DNA of 64,000 nt, from contig NZ_SGXJ01000003.1 of assembly GCF_004216905.1 (NCBI RefSeq), forward strand, positions 806,001-870,000, read 5' to 3'. The translations under genes were made by a program, and so were the position numbers. Below the pieces are notes generated by a model that was given only the letters and a program-made list of their open reading frames with translations, ran no database searches and was not told where the DNA came from. This stretch comes from Kribbella sp. VKM Ac-2569. GTDB taxonomy: Bacteria; Actinomycetota; Actinomycetes; Propionibacteriales; Kribbellaceae. Shown here piece after piece: positions 8,682-17,504 of this stretch (position 1 is the first letter of the stretch; every line of letters begins with the position of its first letter).

Positions 8682-9436
8682 GCCGCGCGGCGGTCGTCCG
8701 TCCAGGTCGCGGCACCGCCGGCAAGGTCGTCGGTCGTCATGCGGTAGATCAGCGCGCGCACGAGCATCTGGCCCCATTCGGGCAGCTGCGCCCACCGTGC
8801 CGCGAGCTCCGGCTCGGCGCCGTACCAGCACAGTGCATCGGCGACCGCGACAGCCGCCGCCCAGGACGGCGGTCGCCAGTACACCGGCCAGTCGATGATC
8901 GCCGGCGGGAGACCGTCGGCGAACATCACGTTCCCCGGCAGATCACCGTGCACCACCTGCGCCACCAGTTCCACCGGCCGCCACGCGGCGACGAGCGGAC
9001 CGACAAGGTCGACGTACGCCGGACTTCCGTCGACCGACTGTTCCCGCCAGGCGACGCGGTCGCCGTCCGCCCACGGGTCATGGCGGGTGTCGATGAACTC
9101 CGGCCGCGGCAGCCCGGCGACGGCCTCATGAAACGCGGCCGCAGCGGTGAGAACCTCGTCCTGCCGCCGCACATCCGTCGCACCGACCAGCAGCTCACTG
9201 GCTTCCCACCCGAACGCGACCCACGCACCGTCGCGTGCTTGCACCGGCCGCGGCACCCGGAAGTCCCCGGACTCCGGCAACCCACTCAGCACCTCGGCGC
9301 GCCATGCGGACTCGGCGTCGGCGCGCTTGAACACGACCGCTCCGGAGCGCCAGGTCTCCCCCTGTCCGCCGGCCAACCGAACGGGCGGCTCGGTCAGGCT
9401 GAAGGCGTCCAACACCCGACGCGAAGGTCCCTGCAT
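8639..9436 (-). CDS. Aminoglycoside-phosphotransferase-like protein (TIGR02569-like)
   Basis: This 265-residue protein has the kinase-like core of the APH/choline-kinase superfamily: VVFKRAD near residue 34 as a possible phosphate-binding lysine, the Brenner-type catalytic motif VVHGDLPGNVMF near 160, and the metal-binding IIDWPVYWRPP near 179. The usual HxDxxxxN catalytic residues (H-G-D-L-P-G-N) are intact. It resembles a conserved actinobacterial family of unknown substrate often found near DNA-repair genes. It lies next to dnaE in the same direction, 55 bases from its end. Confidence 0.72.
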   Translation of the reverse strand: MQGPSRRVLDAFSLTEPPVRLAGGQGETWRSGAVVFKRADAESAWRAEVLSGLPESGDFRVPRPVQARDGAWVAFGWEASELLVGATDVRRQDEVLTAAAAFHEAVAGLPRPEFIDTRHDPWADGDRVAWREQSVDGSPAYVDLVGPLVAAWRPVELVAQVVHGDLPGNVMFADGLPPAIIDWPVYWRPPSWAAAVAVADALCWYGAEPELAARWAQLPEWGQMLVRALIYRMTTDDLAGGAATWTDDRRAAYAPVIELALSYVG

Positions 9437-9491
9437 GCCTGCACTCTTTCATCGTTAGGTTTGAAGCGTGGTGGGAGGCCGCCCTTCTGAG

Positions 9492-12400
9492 TCAGGACTG
9501 ACGGGCGCGCACCGACGCCACCTCGGCCTTCAGGTCGGCCCAGAACTCGGCACCGGCAGCGATCCGGAACCCCAGCCGGTACACGGTCGTGGTCGCGGCG
9601 CCGCGCACCCGTAGGTGCACCTCCGACCGTCCGGGATGCGCCGCCAGCACGTCGCGCAACTGGTTCACCGTCCGCGGTACGACGTTGCTCTGCGCCATCT
9701 CCAACTCGACGACCCCGACCGTGGCCAGATCAGGAACCATCACCTCGGAACCGATCAGCCGCGGTACGTCGTCCCGCTTGTCCAACCGCCCTTTCACGAA
9801 CACCACCGCGTCCTGCTGCAACCGCCCGGACACCAACTGGTACGTCGCCGGGAAGAACAGGCACTCGACCGACCCGGCGAGATCCTCGATCGTTGCCGTG
9901 GCCCACGGATCGCCCTTCTTCGTCACCCGCCGCTGCAACCCGGAGATGATCCCGCCGATCGTCACCACCGTGCCGTCGGACTGATCACCGAGCTGAGCAA
10001 TCCCCACGTCGGAACGCTCGGAGAGCGCTCCCTCGAGGCCGAACAACGGATGGTCCGACACGTACAGCCCCAGCATCTCCCGCTCGCGCGCCAGCAGGGC
10101 CGCCTTGTCCCACTCGTCCGGCGCGAAACTCACGTCGAGCGCGAACACCGGCGATTCCGACGTACCGAACAGATCGAACTGCCCCTCGGCCTCCTTCCGC
10201 TTGACCGCGACGGCGTTCTCGACCAGCTCCTCGTGTCTCGCGAGCAAGCCCTTGCGCGTGTGCCCGAGCGTGTCGAACGCACCGGCCTGGATCAGCGACT
10301 CGATCGCACGCTTGCTGCAGGCAACGGACTCCACCTTCGCGAGGAAGTCCGGGAACGACGCGTACCGACCGCCCTCGCGGCTGCGGATGATCCCGTCGAC
10401 GACCCCGGCCCCGACGTTCCGTACGGCGGAGAGCCCGAAGAGCACCACGTCCTCACCCTGTGCGGCGAAGTTGGCCAGCGACTCGTTGATGTCGGGCGGC
10501 AGCACCTTGATCCCCATCCGCCGGCACTCGTTCAGGTACACCGCGGACTTGTCCTTGTCGTCCTTCACCGACGTTAGCAACGCCGCCATGTACTCGGCCG
10601 GATGGTTCGCCTTCAGGTACGCCGTCCAGTACGACACCAGCGCGTACGCCGCGGCATGCGCCTTGTTGTACGCGTACCCGGCGAACGGCACGAGGACGTC
10701 CCACACGGCCTGCGTCGCCGCGTCCGAGAATCCGTGCTGCCGGCAACCATCCCGGAACGGGACGAACTCCTGGTCGAGCACCTCCTTCTTCTTCTTGCCC
10801 ATCGCGCGCCGCAGCAGGTCCGCCTGGCCCAGGCTGTACCCGGCGAGGATCTGCGCCGCCTTCTGCACCTGCTCCTGATAGACCACCAGCCCATAGGTGA
10901 TCCCGAGCACCTCCCGCAGCGGCTCCTCGAGCTCCGGGTGGATCGGCGTGATCTCCTGCTGTCCGTTCTTCCGGAGCGCGTAGTTCGTGTGCGAGTTCAT
11001 CGCCATCGGACCCGGCCGGTACAACGCCGTCACGGCGGTGATGTCCTCGAACTGATCCGGCCGCATCAGCCTCAGCAGCGCGCGCATCGCCGTACCGTCG
11101 AACTGGAAGACGCCGAGCGTGTCGCCACGGCTCAGCAGCTGGAACGTCGGCGTATCGTCGAGCGGCAACCGCAGCAGCTCGATCTCGAGGCCCTTCGTCG
11201 CCCGCACCATCTTCACCGCGTCGTCGATGACGGTCAGGTTGCGGAGCCCGAGGAAATCCATCTTCAGCAGCCCGAGGGACTCGCAACTCGGATAGTCCCA
11301 CTGCGTGATCGTGACGCCGTCCGAGTGCCGGACCCAGACCGGGACGTGGTCGACGATCGACTCGCTCGACATGATCACGCCGGCCGCATGCACCCCCATC
11401 TGCCGGACGAGGCCCTCGACGCCCTTCGCAGTGTCGATCACCGTGCGTACGTCGGGGTCGTTCTCGTACATCGACCGGACCTCGGCGGCCTCGTCGTACC
11501 GCAGATGCTGCGGGTCGGTGATCCCAGTCAGATCGATGCCGGAGCCGCCGACGTCGGCAGGCATCGCCTTGGTGATCCGGTCGCCGGTCGCGTACGGGAG
11601 GCCGAGGACACGGGCCGAGTCCTTGATCGCGTTCTTCGCCTTGATGGTGCCGTAGGTGCCGATCATCGCGACCTTGTCGGCGCCGTACTTCTCGGTGACG
11701 TAGCGGATCACCTCGACCCGGCGGCGTTCGTCGAAGTCGATGTCGACGTCCGGCATCGAGACCCGCTCCGGGTTCAGGAACCGCTCGAAGATCAGCCCGT
11801 GCTCGATCGGGTCCAGGTCGGTGATGCCGAGCGCGTACGACACCAGCGACCCGGCCGCCGAGCCGCGGCCCGGCCCGACCGCGATGTCGTTGCCCTTGGC
11901 CCACATGATGAAGTCCGCGACCACCAGGAAGTAGCCCGGGAACCCCATCTGGATGATGACGTCCATCTCGTACTCGACCAGCTTCTGGTAGCGCTCGTCC
12001 CACCCGTCCGGGTACCGCCTGCGCATCCCCCGCAGTACCTCGTCGCGGAACCACGTCACCTCCGTGAACCCCTCGGGTACGGCGAACCGCGGCATCAGGT
12101 CGCGCTTTGTGAACATCCCGGTGGTGTCGATGCGCTCGGCAACCACCAGCGTGTTCCGGCAGCCGTCCTGCCAGGCGTCCGAGGTGTCGACGGCGTACAT
12201 CTCGGCGGCCGACTTGAGGTAGTGGCCGGACCCGTCGAAGCGGAAGCGGTCCGGGTCGGCCAGCGCCTTGCCGGTCTGGATGCAGAGGAGGGCGTCGTGC
12301 GCCTTGGCCTCGGCCGCGTGGGTGTAGTGCGAGTCGTTCGTGACGAGCGGTGGGATGCCGAGCGTGCGGCCGAGGTCGAGCAGGCCGTCGCGGACCCGGC

Positions 12401-12992
12401 GCTCGATCTCGATGCCGTGATCCATGAGTTCCAGGAAGTAGTTCTCCTTGCCGAAGATGTCCTGGTACTGCGCGGCCGCCTCGACTGCGGCGTCGTACTG
12501 GCCGAGTCGTAATCGTGTTTGCACCTCTCCGGACGGGCAGCCGGTGGACGCGATCAGTCCGTCGGACCATTGGGCGAGGCTGTCCTTGTCCATCCGCGGC
12601 CACTTCTGCAGCCAGCCCTCCTGGTACGCGTCGGAGGACAGCCGGAACAGGTTGTGCAAGCCGGTCGCGTCGCGCGCCCAGATCGTCTTGTGCGTGTAGC
12701 CGCCGGATCCGGAGACGTCGTCGCGTTTCTGGTGCGGTTGTCCCCAGAACACGCGTTCCTTGGTACGGCGGGACGCGGGCGCGACGTACGCCTCGATGCC
12801 GATGATCGGCGTGACGCCGGCCTTCTGCGCCTGGTGGAAGAAGTCGTACGCGCCGTGCAGGTTCCCGTGGTCCGAGATCGCGAGATGGGTCATGCCGTGC
12901 TCGGCGCAGGCCGCGAACAGGTCCTTCAGCCGCGCGGCGCCGTCGAGCAGCGAGTACTGCGTGTGAACGTGCAGATGTGTGAACGAAGGCAC
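9492..12992 (-). CDS. dnaE: DNA polymerase III alpha subunit
   Basis: At 1166 residues this is a full-length replicative polymerase of the DnaE1 type. The N-terminal PHP domain is complete (HLHVHTQYSLLDG and ISDHGNLHG). The polymerase palm follows, with GPGRGSAAGSLVSYALGI, and the catalytic acids are in PDVDIDFDERRR. A helix-hairpin-helix/OB-fold region (TIGGIISGLQRRVTKKGD) and a C-terminal domain complete it. It is longer than the mutagenic DnaE2/ImuC type and no imuA or imuB lies nearby. The start is a GTG. It diverges from a LysR gene over a short gap with two matching palindromes. Confidence 0.97.
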   Translation of the reverse strand: MPSFTHLHVHTQYSLLDGAARLKDLFAACAEHGMTHLAISDHGNLHGAYDFFHQAQKAGVTPIIGIEAYVAPASRRTKERVFWGQPHQKRDDVSGSGGYTHKTIWARDATGLHNLFRLSSDAYQEGWLQKWPRMDKDSLAQWSDGLIASTGCPSGEVQTRLRLGQYDAAVEAAAQYQDIFGKENYFLELMDHGIEIERRVRDGLLDLGRTLGIPPLVTNDSHYTHAAEAKAHDALLCIQTGKALADPDRFRFDGSGHYLKSAAEMYAVDTSDAWQDGCRNTLVVAERIDTTGMFTKRDLMPRFAVPEGFTEVTWFRDEVLRGMRRRYPDGWDERYQKLVEYEMDVIIQMGFPGYFLVVADFIMWAKGNDIAVGPGRGSAAGSLVSYALGITDLDPIEHGLIFERFLNPERVSMPDVDIDFDERRRVEVIRYVTEKYGADKVAMIGTYGTIKAKNAIKDSARVLGLPYATGDRITKAMPADVGGSGIDLTGITDPQHLRYDEAAEVRSMYENDPDVRTVIDTAKGVEGLVRQMGVHAAGVIMSSESIVDHVPVWVRHSDGVTITQWDYPSCESLGLLKMDFLGLRNLTVIDDAVKMVRATKGLEIELLRLPLDDTPTFQLLSRGDTLGVFQFDGTAMRALLRLMRPDQFEDITAVTALYRPGPMAMNSHTNYALRKNGQQEITPIHPELEEPLREVLGITYGLVVYQEQVQKAAQILAGYSLGQADLLRRAMGKKKKEVLDQEFVPFRDGCRQHGFSDAATQAVWDVLVPFAGYAYNKAHAAAYALVSYWTAYLKANHPAEYMAALLTSVKDDKDKSAVYLNECRRMGIKVLPPDINESLANFAAQGEDVVLFGLSAVRNVGAGVVDGIIRSREGGRYASFPDFLAKVESVACSKRAIESLIQAGAFDTLGHTRKGLLARHEELVENAVAVKRKEAEGQFDLFGTSESPVFALDVSFAPDEWDKAALLAREREMLGLYVSDHPLFGLEGALSERSDVGIAQLGDQSDGTVVTIGGIISGLQRRVTKKGDPWATATIEDLAGSVECLFFPATYQLVSGRLQQDAVVFVKGRLDKRDDVPRLIGSEVMVPDLATVGVVELEMAQSNVVPRTVNQLRDVLAAHPGRSEVHLRVRGAATTTVYRLGFRIAAGAEFWADLKAEVASVRARQS

Positions 12993-13001
12993 CCGAGCTC
13001 C

Positions 13002-13092
13002 ACAACCGTCAGTTGTCTGGAGCCCTCATCCAAGGAGCGTCCGGCGTGTGGATCAAACAACCCTGGACGCGTTGCCGACAACCCGCGGTTGT
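13002..13092. promoter_or_regulatory. Paired ACAAC/GTTGT palindromes, putative LysR operators
   Basis: Two palindromes share the same half-sites: ACAAC-CGTCA-GTTGT at 13002-13016 and ACAACC-CGC-GGTTGT at 13078-13092. Their centres are about 76 bases apart, close to seven DNA helical turns. The second lies 13 bases before the LysR start and the first 9 bases before the dnaE start. The arrangement fits cooperative binding of the LysR protein with DNA looping. Confidence 0.5.
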
Positions 13093-13105
13093 ACTGTCTG
13101 GTCCC

Positions 13106-14029
13106 GTGAATCTCGACAGCCTGCGCGCGTTCGTCGCCGTCGCCGAGGAAGGCCAGTTCCGGTACGCCGCCGACCGCCTGCGACTGAGCCAGCAGGCCGT
13201 GTCGAAGCGGATCGCGGCGCTGGAGTCCTCGCTCGGCGCGACGCTCTTCGACCGGGTACCGACCGGCGCGACGCTGACGGCTGCCGGGCGGACGTTTCTA
13301 CCGCACGCGCACGCCGTACTGATCGCTGCTCGCCACGCTGTCGAGTCGGTGCAGAACGAGGTGCGGCCGCTGCGCGTCGACATCCTCGGGAGCCGGCTGC
13401 TGCCCGCCGTACTCATGCTGGATTTCCACCAGACGCACCCGGAGATCCCACTCAAGACGTTGGTGCTGCGCGGTTTGGGAGCGGCGCTTCCAGCGCTGCT
13501 CGCTGGTGAGATCGATGCGACGTTCGCGTATCACCCCGAGCCGCTGCCGGCTGGGCTCGAGAGCATGGTCGCGTACCTGGAGCCGCACGAGATTGTCGTC
13601 GGGGCAGGGCATGCGCTGGCGAATCGGACCTCGGTGCCGGTGGACGAGCTGCGCCGGTACACGTTCTGGATCCCGGGGATCATCGAGGGCAGCGAGTGGG
13701 GTGCTTTTTATCAGGAGCTGACCGCGGAGTTCGGCCTGACGATCGACTCGACCGGTCCGAACTTCGGGTTCGAGGATCTGGTAGGGACGATCGCCGAGTC
13801 GAAGTCGCTGATCACGTTCTGGGGTGAGCGGACCCGGGAGGCGGGTCCGTGGCCGCGCGGCCTGCGGCGTCTTCGGGTCGTGGACCCGACGCCGGTCTAT
13901 CCGTGGTCTTTGATCTGGCTCAGCTCGAACAAGCATCCAGATCTGGTGAAGCTGATCGAGCACGTACGACGACAGCCACAGCCCGCCGACACCAGCGAAC
14001 TGTGGGTACCCCGACGACTCCGCAGCTAA
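13106..14029 (+). CDS. LysR-family transcriptional regulator
   Basis: The protein has 307 residues. The winged helix is clear (NLDSLRAFVAVAEEGQF, then LSQQAVSKRIAALESSLG and LFDRVPTGATLT) and is followed by a standard effector domain. I choose the GTG at 13106 because it begins directly with the family N-terminus; the upstream open codons cross the palindromic operator. Its neighbours, dnaE and lexA, are housekeeping genes, so no target other than itself is obvious. Confidence 0.92.
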   Translation: MNLDSLRAFVAVAEEGQFRYAADRLRLSQQAVSKRIAALESSLGATLFDRVPTGATLTAAGRTFLPHAHAVLIAARHAVESVQNEVRPLRVDILGSRLLPAVLMLDFHQTHPEIPLKTLVLRGLGAALPALLAGEIDATFAYHPEPLPAGLESMVAYLEPHEIVVGAGHALANRTSVPVDELRRYTFWIPGIIEGSEWGAFYQELTAEFGLTIDSTGPNFGFEDLVGTIAESKSLITFWGERTREAGPWPRGLRRLRVVDPTPVYPWSLIWLSSNKHPDLVKLIEHVRRQPQPADTSELWVPRRLRS

Positions 14030-14086
14030 CTACTCTTTCGCGAGTCGGAGCGCGCTTGCAGGCCGGGTGCGATCTAGGATTTCGCG

Positions 14087-14758
14087 GTGACTGATCTCGA
14101 CCTGTTCGGCGACCTCGACACCGGGGCGCTTCCGGAGCGGCAGCAACGCATTCTGGTGGTGATCCGGGACTGGGTGACGCGGCACGGGTACCCGCCGAGC
14201 AGCCGGCAGATCGGCGACGCGGTCGGGCTGCGCTCCTCGTCGTCGGTGTCCAAGCACCTTTCCAGTCTCGAGGAGAAGGGGTTCCTCCGCCGGAGTCCGT
14301 CGGTCTCCCGGCCGATCGACGTCCGGATGTTCCTCCAGGAGCCGGCTGCGGCGACGAGTGACGACAACGTGCCGGTGCCGGTGGTCGGCGACATCGCGGC
14401 CGGTACGCCGATCTCCGCGATCGAGCACGTCGACGACGTACTCCAACTCCCCCGCGGCCTGACCGGTCGCGGCACCGTGTTCGGCCTGCGCGTCCGCGGT
14501 GAGTCGATGATCGACGCCGCGATCTGTGACGGCGACATCGTCGTGGTCCGCCAGCAGTCCGAAGCCCACTCCGGCCAGATCGTCGCCGCGATGCTCGACG
14601 ACGAGGCAACCGTCAAGGTCTACCGCCGCCGCAACAACCACGTCTACCTAGAACCCCGCAACCCCGCCTACGAGGTAATCGACGGCGACAACGCAACAAT
14701 CCTCGGCGTAGTCGTCTCAGTCCTCCGCAGCTTCAGCCGGTTGGGGTCGGGCGTTTGA
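14087..14758 (+). CDS. lexA: LexA-type SOS repressor
   Basis: The 223-residue protein has a LexA winged helix (RQQRILVVIRDWVTRHGYPP, SSSSVSKHLSSLEEKGFL) and a self-cleaving S24 domain. The scissile Ala105-Gly106 bond, Ser140 (RGESMIDAAICDGD) and Lys177 (EATVKVYRR) are all in place, so RecA-stimulated cleavage should work. The loop reads GESM where most LexA proteins have GDSM. No GAAC-N4-GTTC SOS box is visible in the 57 bases upstream, so the usual autoregulation is not apparent here. It may be the main LexA or a second copy. It begins with GTG and its 3' end overlaps the convergent acyltransferase gene by 26 bases. Confidence 0.9.
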   Translation: MTDLDLFGDLDTGALPERQQRILVVIRDWVTRHGYPPSSRQIGDAVGLRSSSSVSKHLSSLEEKGFLRRSPSVSRPIDVRMFLQEPAAATSDDNVPVPVVGDIAAGTPISAIEHVDDVLQLPRGLTGRGTVFGLRVRGESMIDAAICDGDIVVVRQQSEAHSGQIVAAMLDDEATVKVYRRRNNHVYLEPRNPAYEVIDGDNATILGVVVSVLRSFSRLGSGV

Positions 14759-15875
14759 CGCCGAAGAGTTGGTTGATGACCGGGGTGGATGACAGGAGCC
14801 AGGCTAGGAGGGCGGAGATGGCGAAGGCGGTGGGTAGGAGTGCGGCGTACTTGAGCCAGAGGTTGGTGTGCCAGCTGACGATGTAGTAGGCGAGCGCGAG
14901 GATTACCGGCTGGTGGATGATGAAGTACGGCATTGCGGCTCGGGCCAGGCGCGGGGGTAGGGTGCGTTGGAGGGCGGGGGCGCGGAGGCCGAAGCCTAGG
15001 ACGGCGACCAGCCAGCCCCACACAGCGAGGGTGATGAGCGGCGAGTACCAGACGTACGGCCAGGAGTAGCCCGGGTTCGGCCACCAGCCGTCGAGGAAGT
15101 CGATGATGCCGGTGACGACACCGAGCACGAACGCGCCGACGCCGAGGATCAGTCCCGGTACGGCGTCCCGTCGTACCGCGGCCAGGAGTCGCTCGTCCGA
15201 CATCACGAGATACCCGACGACGAAGAAGTCGAAGAAGAACACGAACTCGCCCCACCCATGCTCCGGACCGGGCGCGGCGAGCAGCAGCAGGTGAATCGGC
15301 ACGAGAGGTACGGCGAGCAACAGGATCGACCCGCGCCGCTGAAACCGCCGCGCGATCCAGTCAGTTCTCCCGCGCAGCAACAGGAACAGCGGCAGACCGA
15401 GTACGGCGAACTGGATCAGATACACGAGGAACCACAGGTGGTACGTGTCGCGTAACCACAGCGGCGCATCGCCGGCGAGATCGCTGAAGAACGTCCGCAC
15501 ATCGCCGAAGAACGAGGCCGTCGACCGGCCCTTGTGGTGCTCCTCGATGAAGTACTGCAGCGGTGACAGCAGCACGTACGCGACGAAGAACGGGACGAGC
15601 AACCTCAGCGAGCGCTCTCTGAGGAACTCGAGCGCGCTCCGCCACCGCAGCGCGAGCCAAGCGGCCGAGCCGGAGATCATGAAGAAGAACGCCAGCCCCC
15701 ACAAACCCAGGAACGCGATCGCGACCGAGATCCCACCACTCGTCTGCGCGTTCTTCACATGCCAGTCGCCGTCGTCGAACGGCCGCAGGGTGTGGAACAC
15801 GAACACCCCGAACACCGCGATCACGCGCAACCAGTCGAGAAACCACAGCCGTTCGCCCCGCCCCTCCACACCCAT
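14733..15875 (-). CDS. Membrane acyltransferase, acyltransferase-3 (OafA/YrhL-like) family
   Basis: This 380-residue protein has about ten hydrophobic helices. The N-terminal LDWLRVIAVFGVFVFHTLRP contains the R and H residues typical of acyltransferase-3 proteins, and ALAFFFMISGSAAWLAL-type and late HQPVILALAYYIVSW segments complete the pattern. Such enzymes acylate sugars, lipids or peptidoglycan at the membrane. The acceptor is unknown. The gene is not part of a polysaccharide cluster. Confidence 0.85.
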   Translation of the reverse strand: MGVEGRGERLWFLDWLRVIAVFGVFVFHTLRPFDDGDWHVKNAQTSGGISVAIAFLGLWGLAFFFMISGSAAWLALRWRSALEFLRERSLRLLVPFFVAYVLLSPLQYFIEEHHKGRSTASFFGDVRTFFSDLAGDAPLWLRDTYHLWFLVYLIQFAVLGLPLFLLLRGRTDWIARRFQRRGSILLLAVPLVPIHLLLLAAPGPEHGWGEFVFFFDFFVVGYLVMSDERLLAAVRRDAVPGLILGVGAFVLGVVTGIIDFLDGWWPNPGYSWPYVWYSPLITLAVWGWLVAVLGFGLRAPALQRTLPPRLARAAMPYFIIHQPVILALAYYIVSWHTNLWLKYAALLPTAFAISALLAWLLSSTPVINQLFGVKRPTPTG

Positions 15876-15892
15876 GGAGCAAGGATGCTGGG

Positions 15893-17083
15893 TCAGCGGG
15901 CCAGGCGCTCGTTGAGCAGCCCGAGCTGTGCCGGATTGGCGGTCAACTCGGCGGCGCGCTCATCGGCGTCATGGGCCTCGGCAACGCGGCCGAGGTCGCG
16001 GAGGAGTTGCGCGCGGGTCGCGTGGAACAACGAGTACTGCTGAAGTCCGGTGGCCATTCCGTCGAGTTCTGCGAGGGCGGCTGCAGGTCCACGTACGTAG
16101 GACAGTGCGATGGATCGGTGCAGGCCGGCGACGGGTGTGGGCTGCAGGGTGAGGAGCATGTCGTAGAGGACGAGGATCTGCGGCCAGTCCGTCTCGGGCC
16201 AGGTGGGTGCCTCGCTGTGGCAGGCGGCAATGGCGGCCTGGAGCTGGTACGGGCCGGGTGCGTGGTACCGGCGGGCGGTGCGCGTGAGGAGAGCGGTTGC
16301 GTCGGCGATCGCTGCGTGGTCCCACGACGTACGGTCCTGGTCCTCGAGAAGGACCAGGTCGCCGGCCGGCGTGAAGCGGGCCGCCGTACGGGCTCGATGC
16401 AGTCTGATCAGGGCGAGCAGGCCTGCTACCTCGGGTTCGTTGGGCAGGAGGCCGTGGAGGAGCGCGGTCAGCCATTCGGCGTCGTCGACGAGATCGCGCG
16501 AGTGCGCGCGTTCCGCCGTACTCGACAGATAGCCCTCGTTGAAGAGCAGGTAGATGACTGTCAGTACGTCGTTCAGGCGGTCGGGGAGCTCGTCGTCGCG
16601 CGGGATCCGGTACGGGATGCCGGCGTCGGTGATCTTGCGCTTCGCCCGCGTGATCCGCTGCGCGACGGCGGACTCGGATGCCAGGAACGCGGCCGCGATC
16701 TGAGCAGTCGTCAGACCGCACACCACTCGAAGCGTCAGCGCCACCTGAGCCTCGCGCGCCAACGCCGGGTGGCAGCAGGTGAAGATCAATCGCAGCCGAT
16801 CATCCGGCGGCGCCTGCTCCAGCGGCTGAAGAAGCGCGAGCTTGGAGCGATAGTTCTGCTGCCGACGCAGTACGTCGAGACCGCGCCGCTTCGCGACCGT
16901 GAACAGCCACGCGTCCGGCCGCTCCGGAATACCTTCGACCGGCCAGCGCTTCAGCGCGATCTCGACCGCGTCCTGCACCAGGTCCTCGGCCGCGGAGAAG
17001 TCACCGAGCAGCGACACCAGCGCGCCGGCCAGCCGCCCCGCGTGGTCACGCACCACGCGGGCCAGCTCCTCCTCGGTACTCAC
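15893..17083 (-). CDS. ECF RNA polymerase sigma factor, ECF42 group
   Basis: The protein has 396 residues. Sigma region 2 spans about residues 10-75 (AEDLVQDAVEIALKRW) and region 4 about 110-170 (LTLRVVCGLTTAQIAAAFL). The long C-terminal extension of about 200 residues is helical and tetratricopeptide-like (LVLYDMLLTLQPTPV, RSIALSYVRGPAAAL). A C-terminal extension together with a neighbouring DGPF protein is the hallmark of ECF42. The GTG at 17083 forms a GTGA overlap with the YCII gene, so the two are co-translated. The extension probably controls sigma activity in place of an anti-sigma factor. Confidence 0.9.
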   Translation of the reverse strand: MSTEEELARVVRDHAGRLAGALVSLLGDFSAAEDLVQDAVEIALKRWPVEGIPERPDAWLFTVAKRRGLDVLRRQQNYRSKLALLQPLEQAPPDDRLRLIFTCCHPALAREAQVALTLRVVCGLTTAQIAAAFLASESAVAQRITRAKRKITDAGIPYRIPRDDELPDRLNDVLTVIYLLFNEGYLSSTAERAHSRDLVDDAEWLTALLHGLLPNEPEVAGLLALIRLHRARTAARFTPAGDLVLLEDQDRTSWDHAAIADATALLTRTARRYHAPGPYQLQAAIAACHSEAPTWPETDWPQILVLYDMLLTLQPTPVAGLHRSIALSYVRGPAAALAELDGMATGLQQYSLFHATRAQLLRDLGRVAEAHDADERAAELTANPAQLGLLNERLAR

Positions 17084-17424
17084 ATCTCGGCGACCGGGCG
17101 GATCTCGATCACCGGGCAGGCCGGCCAGGTCTTCACCATCCGCAGCGCCTCGTCGAGATCCTCGACGTCGATCTCGGTGAACCCGGACACGACCTCCTTG
17201 CCCTCGATGAACGGCCCGTCGGTGGTCAGCTGCCCGCTGTCCAGCCGGACCGTTGTCGCGGTCTCCCGGCCCTGCAGCTTGCTCCCCCGGTTGGTGATCT
17301 TGTCCGCGTGGTCGTCGAACCACTGGTACACCCGCCGGTACGCCTCCTCCTTCTCGGCCTCGTCCAGCGCCGCGAACTCGGTCGCGAACTCTTCGGTCTC
17401 GATGAACATCAGCACGTACTTCAC
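17080..17424 (-). CDS. YCII/DGPF-domain protein paired with ECF42
   Basis: This 114-residue alpha-beta barrel protein contains the name-giving TTDGPFIEGKEVVSGF motif at about residues 66-81. DGPF proteins are the conserved genomic partners of ECF42 sigma factors. Their biochemical role is not established. The gene starts with a GTG behind a strong AAGGAGG site and runs directly into the sigma gene. An ECF42-like promoter lies 35 bases upstream. Confidence 0.9.
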   Translation of the reverse strand: MKYVLMFIETEEFATEFAALDEAEKEEAYRRVYQWFDDHADKITNRGSKLQGRETATTVRLDSGQLTTDGPFIEGKEVVSGFTEIDVEDLDEALRMVKTWPACPVIEIRPVAEM

Positions 17425-17458
17425 CCGTATACCTCCTTGATGACAGTCTCGCTCAGGA

Positions 17459-17486
17459 GACGATCGGCCCGGGCCGCGATCCGACA
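17459..17486 (-). promoter_or_regulatory. ECF42-like promoter of the YCII-sigma operon
   Basis: On the minus strand TGTCGG (17486-17481) is followed after 18 bases by CGTC (17462-17459), 35 bases before the YCII start. This matches the TGTCG-type -35 and C-G-rich -10 reported for ECF42 autoregulated promoters. The assignment rests on this match only. Confidence 0.5.
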
Positions 17487-17504
17487 GTCTGCGATGGTAG
17501 GTGC

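Noticed and set aside
10453..13005. An 850-codon frame overlapping dnaE on the same strand
   Set aside because: It is a frame-shifted reading of dnaE with Arg/Gly/Ala-rich nonsense sequence; dnaE itself has every family motif.
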